Source: Micavibrio aeruginosavorus (GTDB taxonomy: Bacteria; Pseudomonadota; Alphaproteobacteria; Micavibrionales; Micavibrionaceae). Taken from it: a stretch of DNA of 23,425 bases. The notes beneath the pieces were generated by a model that was given only the letters and a program-made list of their open reading frames with translations, searched no databases and was not told the DNA's origin. The first letter of the stretch is position 1, and every line of letters begins with the position of its first letter. Shown piece after piece: positions 7,408 through 14,944 of the stretch. The stretch covers positions 1 to 23,425 of the forward strand of contig QFNK01000004.1 in assembly GCA_003240795.1 (NCBI GenBank), read 5' to 3'. The translations under genes and the position numbers were made by a program.

Positions 7408-9156
7408 ATGGCTAAAGCCGCAACCAAAATTGCTGACAACAGCGATTCCATGGACTTCGCCGCTCTTCTCGGAGAAACCTCCCAAGGTAAATTCGAAGGC
7501 AGCGTTGTTAAAGGAAAAATCATTAACATCACTGACGACGCCGTTATTATCGACGTCGGTCTGAAATCCGAAGGCCGCGTTGCTCTTCGTGAATTCTCCA
7601 TGCCGGGTCAAGACCCGGAAATCCGCATCGGCGACCTCGTCGAAGTATACGTGGACCGCATGGAAAACCGCGATGGCGAGACAGTTCTGTCCCGCGAAAA
7701 AGCACGCCGCGAAGAAGTCTGGATCGAGCTAGAGAAATCATCCGAAAAAGGCGAACGCGTTACGGGCGTTATCTTCGGCCGCGTCAAAGGCGGTTTCACT
7801 GTCGACCTCGGCGGCGCTGTTGCGTTCTTGCCAGGCTCGCAGGTGGACATCCGTCCGGTACGTGATGTCGGTCCTCTGATGGGCACACCGCAACCTTTCC
7901 TGATCCTGAAAATGGACCGTCAACGCGGAAACATCGTTGTTTCCCGCCGCGCCGTACTGGAAGAGTCCCGCGATGTCGCACGTTCCGACCTGTTGGAAAC
8001 GATCCGCGAGGGTTCCGTTGTCCAGGGTCTGGTCAAGAACATCACGGACTACGGTGCATTTATCGACCTCGGCGGCGTCGACGGTCTTCTGCACGTTACG
8101 GACATCTCCTGGAAACGCGTCAACCACCCATCCGAAGTTCTGTCGGTTGGCCAGACGGTGGACGTACAGGTTATCCGTTACAACGCGGACAATGGCCGTA
8201 TCAGCCTCGGTATGAAACAACTCGAGAAAGACCCATGGGAAAGCGTTGCCGGCAAATATCCGGTTGGCGTCAAGCTCAAGGGCCGTATCACGAACATCAC
8301 GGACTACGGTGCGTTCGTTGAACTCGAAGATGGTATCGAAGGTCTGGTTCACGTTTCCGAAATGTCCTGGACGAAGAAAAACGTCCACCCGGGCAAAATC
8401 GTCTCCACATCGCAAGAAGTGGAAGTCATGGTTCTCGAAGTTGATATGGACAAGCGCCGTATCAGCCTCGGCATGAAACAGACGCAGGAAAACCCATGGG
8501 CTGGCTTCGGCGACAAGCACAAAGTCGGTGAAGAACTCGAAGGCGAAATCCGCAACATCACGGAATTCGGTCTCTTCGTTGGCATCGACGATGACATCGA
8601 CGGCATGGTCCACCTGTCCGACATTTCTTGGGAAGATCAGAGCGAAGACGTTCTGAAAAACTACAAGAAAGGCGACAAGGTTAAGGTCAAGATCCTCGAC
8701 ATCGACCCGTCCAAAGAACGCGTTGCGCTCGGCATGAAACAGCTGACCAACGATCCGTTCGAAGGCGCGATGAAGGGCATGGCCAAAGGCGCAGTCGTGA
8801 CCTGCACGGTAACGGAAGTCAATGCGAACGGCATTGAAGTCACCGTTGGCGAAGGCATGACCGGCACGATCAAAAAGGCCGACCTGTCCCGTGAACGTTC
8901 GGAACAACGCCCTGACCGCTTCGCCGTTGGCGAAAAAGTCGATGCGAAGATCCTGACGGTCGACAAGAAAAAGCACCAGGTTACGCTGTCCATCAAGGCA
9001 CGCGAACTGGATGAAGACAAGCAGGCCCTGGAGCAATTCGGTTCGACCGAATCCGGCGCATCGCTCGGCGACATCCTCGGTGCGGCTCTCGGCAAAGCAG
9101 ATGCGAAAGCCCCTGCCAAGAAAGCCTCCAAGAAGAAAGACGACGCAGCCGAGTAA
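7408..9156 (+). CDS. rpsA: 30S ribosomal protein S1
   Basis: S1 binds the 5' region of mRNA and helps load it on the 30S subunit. The protein has 582 residues, slightly longer than the E. coli form, and contains six S1 RNA-binding repeats. Repeats 3 to 5 are the most alike, each with a NIT(D/E)(Y/F)G core followed by (V/M)H(V/L)S/T..(I/M)SW. Repeats 1, 2 and 6 are diverged, as usual. The C-terminal tail is Ala/Lys-rich. The start is ATG 7408, preceded by AAAGGA at 7394-7399; an upstream in-frame GTG at 7369 would add non-family residues and is rejected. Parts of the repeats are nearly identical at DNA level (around 8039 and 8294). The gene ends in a strong terminator and precedes ihfB, the standard order. 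Confidence 0.98.
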   Translation: MAKAATKIADNSDSMDFAALLGETSQGKFEGSVVKGKIINITDDAVIIDVGLKSEGRVALREFSMPGQDPEIRIGDLVEVYVDRMENRDGETVLSREKARREEVWIELEKSSEKGERVTGVIFGRVKGGFTVDLGGAVAFLPGSQVDIRPVRDVGPLMGTPQPFLILKMDRQRGNIVVSRRAVLEESRDVARSDLLETIREGSVVQGLVKNITDYGAFIDLGGVDGLLHVTDISWKRVNHPSEVLSVGQTVDVQVIRYNADNGRISLGMKQLEKDPWESVAGKYPVGVKLKGRITNITDYGAFVELEDGIEGLVHVSEMSWTKKNVHPGKIVSTSQEVEVMVLEVDMDKRRISLGMKQTQENPWAGFGDKHKVGEELEGEIRNITEFGLFVGIDDDIDGMVHLSDISWEDQSEDVLKNYKKGDKVKVKILDIDPSKERVALGMKQLTNDPFEGAMKGMAKGAVVTCTVTEVNANGIEVTVGEGMTGTIKKADLSRERSEQRPDRFAVGEKVDAKILTVDKKKHQVTLSIKARELDEDKQALEQFGSTESGASLGDILGAALGKADAKAPAKKASKKKDDAAE

Positions 9157-9178
9157 TCGGACTGTGCTCAGACACAGG

Positions 9179-9208
9179 AAAGCGGGCTGGAAACAGCCCG
9201 CTTTTTTT
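9179..9208 (+). terminator. Rho-independent terminator of rpsA
   Basis: An 11-bp stem (9179-9189 with 9194-9204) encloses a GAAA tetraloop and is followed by a run of T to 9208. The core AGCGGGCTG/CAGCCCGCT is G+C-rich. It lies 22 bases after the rpsA stop. Confidence 0.95.
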
Positions 9209-9361
9209 ATGCGGCGCATGACCTGAAAAACCGCCAATTACGCCCTATCTCATTCCTGGATTTTAACAAAATCCTTATCTATCAATGTTTTGCTTGACCA
9301 CCCCCGTCATTTTGGGGCATTCTGGGACTGTATCTAGGAATTTTAGGGAGTTGAAACGGAC

Positions 9362-9670
9362 ATGACCAAATCCGAACTCATCCAGAAGCTGGCGGAACGT
9401 AATCCGCACCTCTTCCTGCGCGATGTCGAGAAAATCGTCGATACGGTGTTTGAGGAAATCACGACAGCTCTGGCCAAAGGCGACCGCGTTGAACTGCGCG
9501 GCTTCGGCGCATTCTCCGTCAAATCACGCGATGCCCGCACGGGCCGCAACCCGCGCACGGGTGAAACGGTGAGTGTGGAGGCGAAACGCCTGCCATTCTT
9601 CAAAACCGGCAAAGGCCTGCGCGAACGCCTCAATGGCGGGGTCGATCACGGCGAAGACGACGACGAATAA
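9362..9670 (+). CDS. ihfB: Integration host factor subunit beta
   Basis: IhfB pairs with IhfA to bend DNA at specific sites in replication, recombination and transcription. The 102-residue protein shows the beta-subunit pattern: MTKSELIQKLAERNPHL at the start, the VEKIVDTVFEEI helix, VELRGFGAFSV, and the DNA-intercalating arm ARTGRNPRTGE followed by PFFKTGK. RNPHL and LRDVE distinguish it from HU and from IhfA. A short acidic tail (GEDDDE) ends the protein. The ATG at 9362 is preceded by AGGGAG at 9345-9350, at slightly long spacing. Downstream it has its own terminator, so the LapA-domain gene and pyrF are probably transcribed separately. A TTGACC at 9294-9299 may be the -35, but I found no convincing -10. 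Confidence 0.95.
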   Translation: MTKSELIQKLAERNPHLFLRDVEKIVDTVFEEITTALAKGDRVELRGFGAFSVKSRDARTGRNPRTGETVSVEAKRLPFFKTGKGLRERLNGGVDHGEDDDE

Positions 9671-9686
9671 GATCACAGACAATTCC

Positions 9687-9714
9687 AAAAGCCCGCCCAT
9701 CCGGCGGGCTTTTT
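9687..9714 (+). terminator. Rho-independent terminator of ihfB
   Basis: AGCCCGCC at 9690-9697 pairs with GGCGGGCT at 9703-9710, extended by three A-T pairs (9687-9689 with 9711-9713), with a 5-base loop and a short T-run. It begins 16 bases after the ihfB stop. Confidence 0.92.
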
Positions 9715-9728
9715 CATGGCCTTTCGTT

Positions 9729-9803
9729 TGTCATCCTGAACGAAGCGGCAAAAGCCGTGTAACCGAAGCATCTTCGGGATCGCTCGTCCTGTTCAGCATG
9801 ACA
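9729..9803. repeat. Palindromic repeat-like element (REP/RPE-like), 75 bp
   Basis: TGTCATCCTGAACG at 9729-9742 and TGTTCAGCATGACA at 9790-9803 are inverted copies with two mismatches. Between them are two perfect small hairpins: CGGC-AAAA-GCCG at 9746-9757 and CCGAAG-CAT-CTTCGG at 9763-9777. The whole unit could fold as a three-way cruciform. The outer arm resembles the GTCATCCTGA-(A/G)-CGAAG palindromes that I know as scattered intergenic repeats in many genomes. Only one copy is present in this window, so repeat status is inferred. Confidence 0.55.
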
Positions 9804-9909
9804 GACCAAAACCTTGTGCATAGAGCCTGTAAAAACACCGTATATCTTCGTGGATAACATTGCCGCCGCCCTCCCCACCCGGAATCGCGGGGTGTTAGAA
9901 TTCCGAATC

Positions 9910-10272
9910 ATGAAGGATTTCCTCTTTGTATTTCTCGGCTGGCTTTTCACCCTCCCCGTCCTGATCGGGGCAATAGGGTTTGCGGTCTATAATGGGGAGC
10001 AGGTTGCCGTTACTTACAGCCCGTTCAGCCTGCCCGACGTCATGCCGCTGTACGTGCCCGTACTCTTCGCCGTCGCTTTCGGTTTTCTGTTTGGCGCTCT
10101 TATGACATGGGCGGCCATGGGGCGTCTCCGTGCCGAGCGCCGCGCCCTTAAAAAAGAGGTCAAACTCCTTGAGAAGAAAATCCGTGACCACGAAGACGCC
10201 GCCGCACCCGTCATACCCGCGGGGGCATATCACTCCCCCATCGTTCCGGCAGCGTTCCTAACAAAAGGGTAA
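9910..10272 (+). CDS. LapA-domain inner-membrane protein (DUF1049 family)
   Basis: LapA-type proteins are small inner-membrane proteins; in E. coli LapA works with LapB (YciM) and FtsH to control LpxC and so lipopolysaccharide synthesis. From ATG 9910 the protein has 120 residues. It shows the family layout: a first membrane helix at about 5-23, a short loop with the YNGEQVAVTYSPF segment, a second helix at about 46-66 ending in GALMTW, and a charged coiled-coil-like stretch (RLRAERRALKKEVKLLEKKI) followed by a Pro/Ala tail. An upstream in-frame start at 9814 would add residues with no family likeness and run into the palindromic element, so it is rejected. It lies 7 bases before pyrF. No partner lapB gene follows here. 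Confidence 0.85.
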   Translation: MKDFLFVFLGWLFTLPVLIGAIGFAVYNGEQVAVTYSPFSLPDVMPLYVPVLFAVAFGFLFGALMTWAAMGRLRAERRALKKEVKLLEKKIRDHEDAAAPVIPAGAYHSPIVPAAFLTKG

Positions 10273-10279
10273 AGCCGTT

Positions 10280-10984
10280 ATGAAATCACAAAACGGCCTT
10301 CCCGTTATTTATGTCGCAATCGACACAAAAGACATCGGCCGCGCAAACGAGCTTGCCGCCGCCGTGACCGAAGCCGGATGCGGTGTAAAACTGGGTCTTG
10401 AATTCTTCAACCGACACGGCCCACAAGGGGTGCAAATGATCCAAAATGAAGGGTTCAAGCCCTCCCTATTTTTGGATCTCAAGTATCACGATATCCCGAA
10501 TACGGTGGCCGGCGCGGTCGAATCCGCCGTCTCTCTGGACGTCGCGTTTCTAAATGTTCATGCATCTGGCGGCACGGAAATGATGCAGGCTGCACGGCGC
10601 GCATGCACCGGAAACACTAGACTTCTGGCGGTAACACTGCTGACAAGCCTAGGTGAACAGGATATCGATACGGTCGGTTACAAGGGGCCCGCAGCGGATC
10701 AGGTGGAACGACTCGCGCGCCTCACCCATGGGGCCGGGCTGGACGGGGTGGTATGCTCCGCCCATGAGATAAAACAATTACGAAACGCGCTTCCCAAAGA
10801 CTTCATTTTGATGGTACCCGGGATACGCCCCGAAGGGTCAAATGCGGCTGACCAGAAGCGTGTCATGACGCCAAAACAGGCTGTCGATGCCGGCGCGACC
10901 CATCTGGTGATCGGACGCCCGATAACCGAAAGCCCGAATCCAAAACAAGCGGCCCTCGACATTATCGCGTCAATCGGCGCATAA
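10280..10984 (+). CDS. pyrF: Orotidine 5'-phosphate decarboxylase
   Basis: PyrF decarboxylates OMP to UMP, the last step of de novo UMP synthesis, in the cytoplasm. The 234-residue length is standard. The catalytic charged network is intact: D15 in VAIDTKD, K37 in GVKLGLEFF, and D66-x-K68-x2-D71 in the LDLKYHDIPNT motif. Phosphate-binding motifs VPGIRPEG and LVIGRPIT are near the C-terminus. It begins 7 bases after the LapA-domain gene, with an AAAGGG ribosome-binding sequence at 10264-10269, and ends 8 bases before trpF. The three genes therefore look like one transcription unit. Confidence 0.98.
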   Translation: MKSQNGLPVIYVAIDTKDIGRANELAAAVTEAGCGVKLGLEFFNRHGPQGVQMIQNEGFKPSLFLDLKYHDIPNTVAGAVESAVSLDVAFLNVHASGGTEMMQAARRACTGNTRLLAVTLLTSLGEQDIDTVGYKGPAADQVERLARLTHGAGLDGVVCSAHEIKQLRNALPKDFILMVPGIRPEGSNAADQKRVMTPKQAVDAGATHLVIGRPITESPNPKQAALDIIASIGA

Positions 10985-10992
10985 TCGCCGCC

Positions 10993-11625
10993 ATGACACA
11001 GGTAAAGATCTGCGGATTGAAAACCCCCGATGCGATGACGGCGGCCATGGAAGGCGGCGCGGATTTTATCGGCCTTGTTTTCCACGAAGCATCCCCGCGG
11101 AATCTGGAAATAGAGGTCGCTTCGTACCTAAGCTCCTATGTTCCCGAACGGATTCAGGTTTGCGCCCTCCTCGTCGATCCGGACGATCAGAAACTGTCCA
11201 CAATCTTGTCCACCGTACGTGTGGATATGATTCAGCTCCACGGGAATGAAACACCCGAGCGGGTACAGGCGATCAAAGCCGGATTCGGGAAAAAAGTGAT
11301 GAAGGCCATCTCCATTTCAATCCCCGATGATCTGGCGCAAATCGGTCTCTATGCACCGCACTGCGACTGGCTGCTTCTTGACGCCAAGGGCACGTCCGAA
11401 ATGCCAGGCGGCACAGGCCATAGCTTTGACTGGTCTGTGCTGAACGGCGTGACAATCCCCGTGCCGTGGATGCTTGCGGGCGGACTGACACCGGAAAATG
11501 TCGCGGGTGCCATCCACCGCCTGCGCCCGGCCGCCGTGGACGTTTCCAGCGGCGTGGAAAGCACGCACGGCGTCAAGGACGAAGGGAAGATACGCGCCTT
11601 CCTAGCTGCTACCAAATCCGCCTGA
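10993..11625 (+). CDS. trpF: Phosphoribosylanthranilate isomerase
   Basis: TrpF converts phosphoribosylanthranilate to CdRP in tryptophan synthesis. The 210-residue TIM-barrel protein carries the catalytic Cys7 in VKICGLK, the IQLHGNE strand, the catalytic Asp130 in LLLDAKG, and the phosphate-binding MLAGGLTPENV and DVSSGVES motifs. It follows pyrF by 8 bases without an obvious Shine-Dalgarno, which suggests translation coupled to the upstream gene. It heads the trpF-trpB-trpA group, the usual alphaproteobacterial arrangement. Confidence 0.97.
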   Translation: MTQVKICGLKTPDAMTAAMEGGADFIGLVFHEASPRNLEIEVASYLSSYVPERIQVCALLVDPDDQKLSTILSTVRVDMIQLHGNETPERVQAIKAGFGKKVMKAISISIPDDLAQIGLYAPHCDWLLLDAKGTSEMPGGTGHSFDWSVLNGVTIPVPWMLAGGLTPENVAGAIHRLRPAAVDVSSGVESTHGVKDEGKIRAFLAATKSA

Positions 11626-11645
11626 TATTGCCCCGAAGAAAACCC

Positions 11646-11675
11646 TTGGCTTACCGGACGGCTTGGCGGTAAAAC
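11646..11675 (+). promoter_or_regulatory. Possible promoter directly before trpB
   Basis: TTGGCT at 11646-11651 and TAAAAC at 11670-11675 are 18 bases apart. The -10 ends 6 bases before the trpB ATG and no Shine-Dalgarno is present. This would give a leaderless trpB message in addition to read-through from trpF. The hexamers are only moderate matches. Confidence 0.35.
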
Positions 11676-11681
11676 CCTCCC

Positions 11682-12902
11682 ATGAACCAGCCATCGAAAC
11701 AGAACTCTTTCCGCTCCGGCCCCGACGAAAACGGCCATTTCGGCCCGTATGGCGGCCGCTATGTCGCCGAAACGCTGATGCCCCTGGTGCTGGAGGTCGA
11801 AAAGGCCTTCCACGCCGCGCGTGCCGATGACGATTTCTGGGCGGAGTTCCACGCGCTGGCCAAGGACTTTATCGGTCGCCCCTCGCCGCTCTATTTCGCC
11901 AAAAAGACGACAGAGGCGCTCGGCGGCGCGAAAATCTATTTTAAGCGTGAGGAGCTGAACCACACCGGCGCGCACAAGATCAACCACTGCCTCGGCCAGA
12001 TCCTCGTCGCCAAGCGCATGGGCAAAACGAAGATCATCGCTGAAACGGGCGCGGGACAGCACGGCGTTGCCACGGCAACCATCTGCGCCCTGTTCGACAT
12101 GCCCTGCACCATCTTCATGGGCGCGAAGGATATTGAGCGGCAGAAACCGAACGTCTTCCGCATGAAGCTTCTCGGCGCGGAAGTCGTGCCGGTGACCAGC
12201 GGGTCGCAATCCCTGAAAGACGCAATCAACGAGGCGCTGCGCCACTGGGTCGCCCATGTGGACGATACCTATTACCTGATCGGCACGGTCAACGGTCCGC
12301 ACCCCTACCCGGAAATGGTGCGGGATTTTCAGTCCGTGATCGGCAACGAAGTCCGCACCCAGATCATGGAGAAGGAAGGCCGCCTGCCGGACTCCCTTGT
12401 CGCCTGCATCGGCGGCGGATCGAACGCTATGGGCTTGTTCCACCCGTTTCTGGACGATCCTGACGTGAAAATGTTCGGTGTCGAGGCCGCAGGCCACGGC
12501 GTGGACACGGACGCGCACGCGGCCTCCCTGAACGGCGGAAAACCCGCTGTCCTGCACGGTATGAAATCCTACTTCCTGCAAAACGATGACGGCCAGATTA
12601 CCGAGGCGCACTCGATTTCCGCCGGTCTGGACTATCCCGGCATAGGGCCGGAACATGCGTGGCTCTATGACCAGGGCCGCGTGAATTACGTTTCCGTGAC
12701 GGATGACGAGGCCGTTGCTGCGTTCCAGTACTGCAGCAAAATGGAAGGAATTATCCCTGCGCTGGAATCTTCCCACGCCCTTGCCTATGTGCAAAAAGCC
12801 GCCCCGAAGCTGCCCAAAGACCATATCATGGTCGTCAATCTGAGCGGCCGCGGCGACAAGGACATCTACACGATTGCGAGCAAGCTCAATGTCAGCATCT
12901 AG
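11682..12902 (+). CDS. trpB: Tryptophan synthase beta chain
   Basis: TrpB condenses indole with serine to give tryptophan, using PLP, in the alpha2-beta2 complex with TrpA. The 406-residue protein shows GPYGGRYVAETLMP near the N-terminus, the PLP lysine K99 in HTGAHKIN, the catalytic Glu121 in AETGAGQHG, the phosphate-binding loop GGGSNAMG, and a Ser/Gly-rich C-terminal NLSGRGDKD. All key residues are present. It starts 56 bases after trpF and its stop at 12900-12902 lies 14 bases inside the next gene. In most relatives trpA would follow at once; here two unrelated genes separate them. Confidence 0.99.
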   Translation: MNQPSKQNSFRSGPDENGHFGPYGGRYVAETLMPLVLEVEKAFHAARADDDFWAEFHALAKDFIGRPSPLYFAKKTTEALGGAKIYFKREELNHTGAHKINHCLGQILVAKRMGKTKIIAETGAGQHGVATATICALFDMPCTIFMGAKDIERQKPNVFRMKLLGAEVVPVTSGSQSLKDAINEALRHWVAHVDDTYYLIGTVNGPHPYPEMVRDFQSVIGNEVRTQIMEKEGRLPDSLVACIGGGSNAMGLFHPFLDDPDVKMFGVEAAGHGVDTDAHAASLNGGKPAVLHGMKSYFLQNDDGQITEAHSISAGLDYPGIGPEHAWLYDQGRVNYVSVTDDEAVAAFQYCSKMEGIIPALESSHALAYVQKAAPKLPKDHIMVVNLSGRGDKDIYTIASKLNVSI

Positions 12903-13374
12903 CAAAGGCAGCGCCGACCTCCAGCAAATCCCCGGCTTCTACGTCGTAGGGATCAGCATCACGACCAGCAACGCGGAAGACAAAGCCGCCGATGATATCA
13001 ACGCCCTGTGGCAGCGGTTTTTTGAAGAAGACATGCTGCACAAAATAGAGGGCCGTGCGGAAAACGCAATCTATGCGGTCTATAGCGATTATGAGGGAGA
13101 CCATACCAAACCGTACCGCTTCACCCTCGGCTGCAAGGTCGAAGGCGCACCTGCCGACCTGCCGGAAGGCCTGCATAAAATCCACGTTCCGCCCGCCGAT
13201 TATATGATCTTCGCCGCGCGCGGGGAGCAGCCGAAATCCCTGCTCCAGACATGGGAAACGGTCTGGAAATCCGACATCAAGCGCAGCTATGTCGCCGACC
13301 TCGAAATCTACGGCCCCCGCTTCTTCGAAGAAGGCCTGCACGAAATATTGGTATGTGTAGGCGTAAGCCTGTAA
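12889..13374 (+). CDS. GyrI-like / AraC effector-binding-domain protein
   Basis: This 161-residue protein looks like a free-standing GyrI-like small-molecule-binding domain, the fold used by BmrR, Rob and GyrI. Supporting features are IPGFYVVGISITTSN at the start, the NALWQRFF helix, and the core YSDYEGDHTKPYRFTLGCKV at 65-84, where the Glu lies in the family's ligand pocket. A second half with IPPADY-like (HVPPADYMIFAARG) and WETVW motifs repeats the fold. No DNA-binding domain is attached. The ATG at 12889 overlaps trpB by 14 bases, so the two are translationally coupled. It is followed 7 bases later by a kinase-like gene. Ligand is unknown; an aromatic or indole-type compound would suit the operon, but that is speculation. 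Confidence 0.75.
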   Translation: MSASSKGSADLQQIPGFYVVGISITTSNAEDKAADDINALWQRFFEEDMLHKIEGRAENAIYAVYSDYEGDHTKPYRFTLGCKVEGAPADLPEGLHKIHVPPADYMIFAARGEQPKSLLQTWETVWKSDIKRSYVADLEIYGPRFFEEGLHEILVCVGVSL

Positions 13375-13381
13375 CAACACT

Positions 13382-14143
13382 ATGAATGTAGCGTCTTCCA
13401 CTCCCCACATGATCGGCGCATTTTATAATGCAGTGAACGACATATCTTTCCCTTCATTCCTCTACAATGAAGGGAAAGCGCTGCAAGCCGTGGAAGATCT
13501 AGGATGGACGTACCACAATTGCGGTGGCAATCTTACGTATATATACAAATCGCCCAATCCTCGTATTGTCGCGCGTATAAATTACACAAAAGATTTCGCT
13601 TTTCAGATTTACGCCGATCTATGTCAAACATTACCGCATAACCCGTATCTGCAGAATGTCTACGGTCATTTTACTCTGAAAGACGGCACTCACATCGCAA
13701 TTCTTGAGCGACTGGTTCACATTCCTTTCAAACAAGATAAGAACCTGCCGGGTCGCGCTAGTGCAGCAAACGATTTTTATAGATTTTTGCAAGAAGGATA
13801 TGATCACCACGACCTCAGTCAAAAATATCTGGCAGATCCATATGTTCGCGAAGCCATGCAACACCTTTACGCGACCATTGACGCACATCATGGAACGGGA
13901 TCCCGTTTGCGCTCTTCTTTTGATTGTCATGCCGACAATGTCATGGGGCGCGTCCTCGAGAATGGAATTATACAGCCAGTTATCACAGACCCGTACGAAA
14001 CAGGGGAGTGGGTTGAAAAACATGATTATATTGATAATCTGACACCGTGGAGCGTTTATTTACGAAGAAAAGTCGGATTGATGGACCCGTCTTATTTCAA
14101 CAATCTCCCAGATAACAACAGAAATAGCTGGATTTTAAAATGA
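13382..14143 (+). CDS. Uncharacterised protein kinase-like protein inside the trp operon
   Basis: I do not know a name for this 253-residue protein. It appears to have a small protein-kinase-like fold. The N-lobe candidate is IVARINY with Arg65 at the expected ATP-lysine place, then NPYL at 87-90 and a hinge-like AILERL. The C-lobe has D181-CHAD-N186-V-M, which copies the D-x4-N spacing of a kinase catalytic loop, and QPVITDP with D203 in the place of the DFG aspartate. The same motifs at the same spacing occur in the protein at 19389-20114, so the two are homologous. The gene is visibly more A+T-rich than trpB and trpA. It has no Shine-Dalgarno, starts 7 bases after the GyrI-like gene, and its TGA overlaps the trpA ATG. 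Arg for Lys may mean a pseudokinase or altered chemistry. Confidence 0.6.
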   Translation: MNVASSTPHMIGAFYNAVNDISFPSFLYNEGKALQAVEDLGWTYHNCGGNLTYIYKSPNPRIVARINYTKDFAFQIYADLCQTLPHNPYLQNVYGHFTLKDGTHIAILERLVHIPFKQDKNLPGRASAANDFYRFLQEGYDHHDLSQKYLADPYVREAMQHLYATIDAHHGTGSRLRSSFDCHADNVMGRVLENGIIQPVITDPYETGEWVEKHDYIDNLTPWSVYLRRKVGLMDPSYFNNLPDNNRNSWILK

Positions 14144-14934
14144 ACCGCCTCGGTAAAACATTCGCAAACCTCAAAGCCGAAGGCCGTAAGGCATTGGTCA
14201 CTTTTACGATGGCGGGTGATCCGGATGCCCGCACATCCCTCGCCGCGCTCGAAAAACTCGCGCAAAGCGCGGACATCCTAGAAATCGGCATGCCGTTTTC
14301 CGACCCGATGGCCGACGGCCCCGCCATTCAGGCGGCCGGCCTTCGCGCGCTGGACGGCGGCATGACGTTAAAAGGCGTTTTTGATATTGTGCAGCAATTC
14401 CGCAGCAAAAATAACGATACGCCAATCGTTCTGATGGGATATTTCAACCCGGTCTTCACTTACGGCATCCCGAAATTCATGAGTGATTGCAAGGCATTGG
14501 GCATAGACGGCCTGATTATCGTCGACATCCCGCCGGAAGAAGCGCCCGAACTGGCGCCGGAAGCGCAGCAAAACGATATCGCTTTTATCCGCCTTTTGAC
14601 CCCGACATCGGACGAGGCGCGCCTGCCCAAAATCCTGAAAGACGCCTCCGGCTTCTTATATTATGTGTCGATCGCGGGCGTGACGGGCACGGCCTCCGCC
14701 GACCCCGCCAAAGTCGGCGCGCACATCGCGCAAATCAAGAAACACACCGATCTGCCGGTCATCGCCGGTTTCGGGATCAAAACGCCTGAGGATGTGGCCA
14801 TTATGGCGAAAATCGCGGACGGCGTGGTTGTAGGCTCCGCCCTCGTCCAAACCATCGAACAGGCACCAAAAGACGCGGATATTCCCGTCCTTCTGGACAA
14901 ACAGGCCGCCGCGCTCGCAGGGGCGCTGCGCTAG
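14140..14934 (+). CDS. trpA: Tryptophan synthase alpha chain
   Basis: TrpA splits indole-3-glycerol phosphate and passes indole to TrpB. The 264-residue TIM-barrel protein has the catalytic Glu48 in LEIGMPFSDP and Asp59 in MADGPAIQ, the GYFNPV strand, DGLIIVDIPPEE, the YYVSIAGVTG phosphate loop, and GFGIKTPEDV near the end. It starts at ATG 14140 inside the stop codon of the kinase-like gene (ATGA), so its translation depends at least partly on that gene. This is unusual, since trpB normally fills that position. It is followed after 10 bases by a binding-protein gene. Confidence 0.98.
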   Translation: MNRLGKTFANLKAEGRKALVTFTMAGDPDARTSLAALEKLAQSADILEIGMPFSDPMADGPAIQAAGLRALDGGMTLKGVFDIVQQFRSKNNDTPIVLMGYFNPVFTYGIPKFMSDCKALGIDGLIIVDIPPEEAPELAPEAQQNDIAFIRLLTPTSDEARLPKILKDASGFLYYVSIAGVTGTASADPAKVGAHIAQIKKHTDLPVIAGFGIKTPEDVAIMAKIADGVVVGSALVQTIEQAPKDADIPVLLDKQAAALAGALR

Positions 14935-14944
14935 GACGGGCGGC

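Noticed and set aside
8039..8318. Near-identical ~20-base direct repeats near 8039 and 8294
   Set aside because: They encode the same NITDYGAF core in neighbouring S1 domains of rpsA, so they are domain duplication and not a separate repeat element.
7738..9237. 499-codon open frame on the minus strand opposite rpsA
   Set aside because: It mirrors the rpsA S1 repeats, shows no known family, and has repeated F/D/N-rich strings that arise from reverse-reading the repeats. rpsA explains the region.
11349..12905. 518-codon open frame on the minus strand opposite trpB and trpF
   Set aside because: No recognisable domain, composition typical of antisense reading of G+C-rich codons, and trpB is certain on the plus strand.
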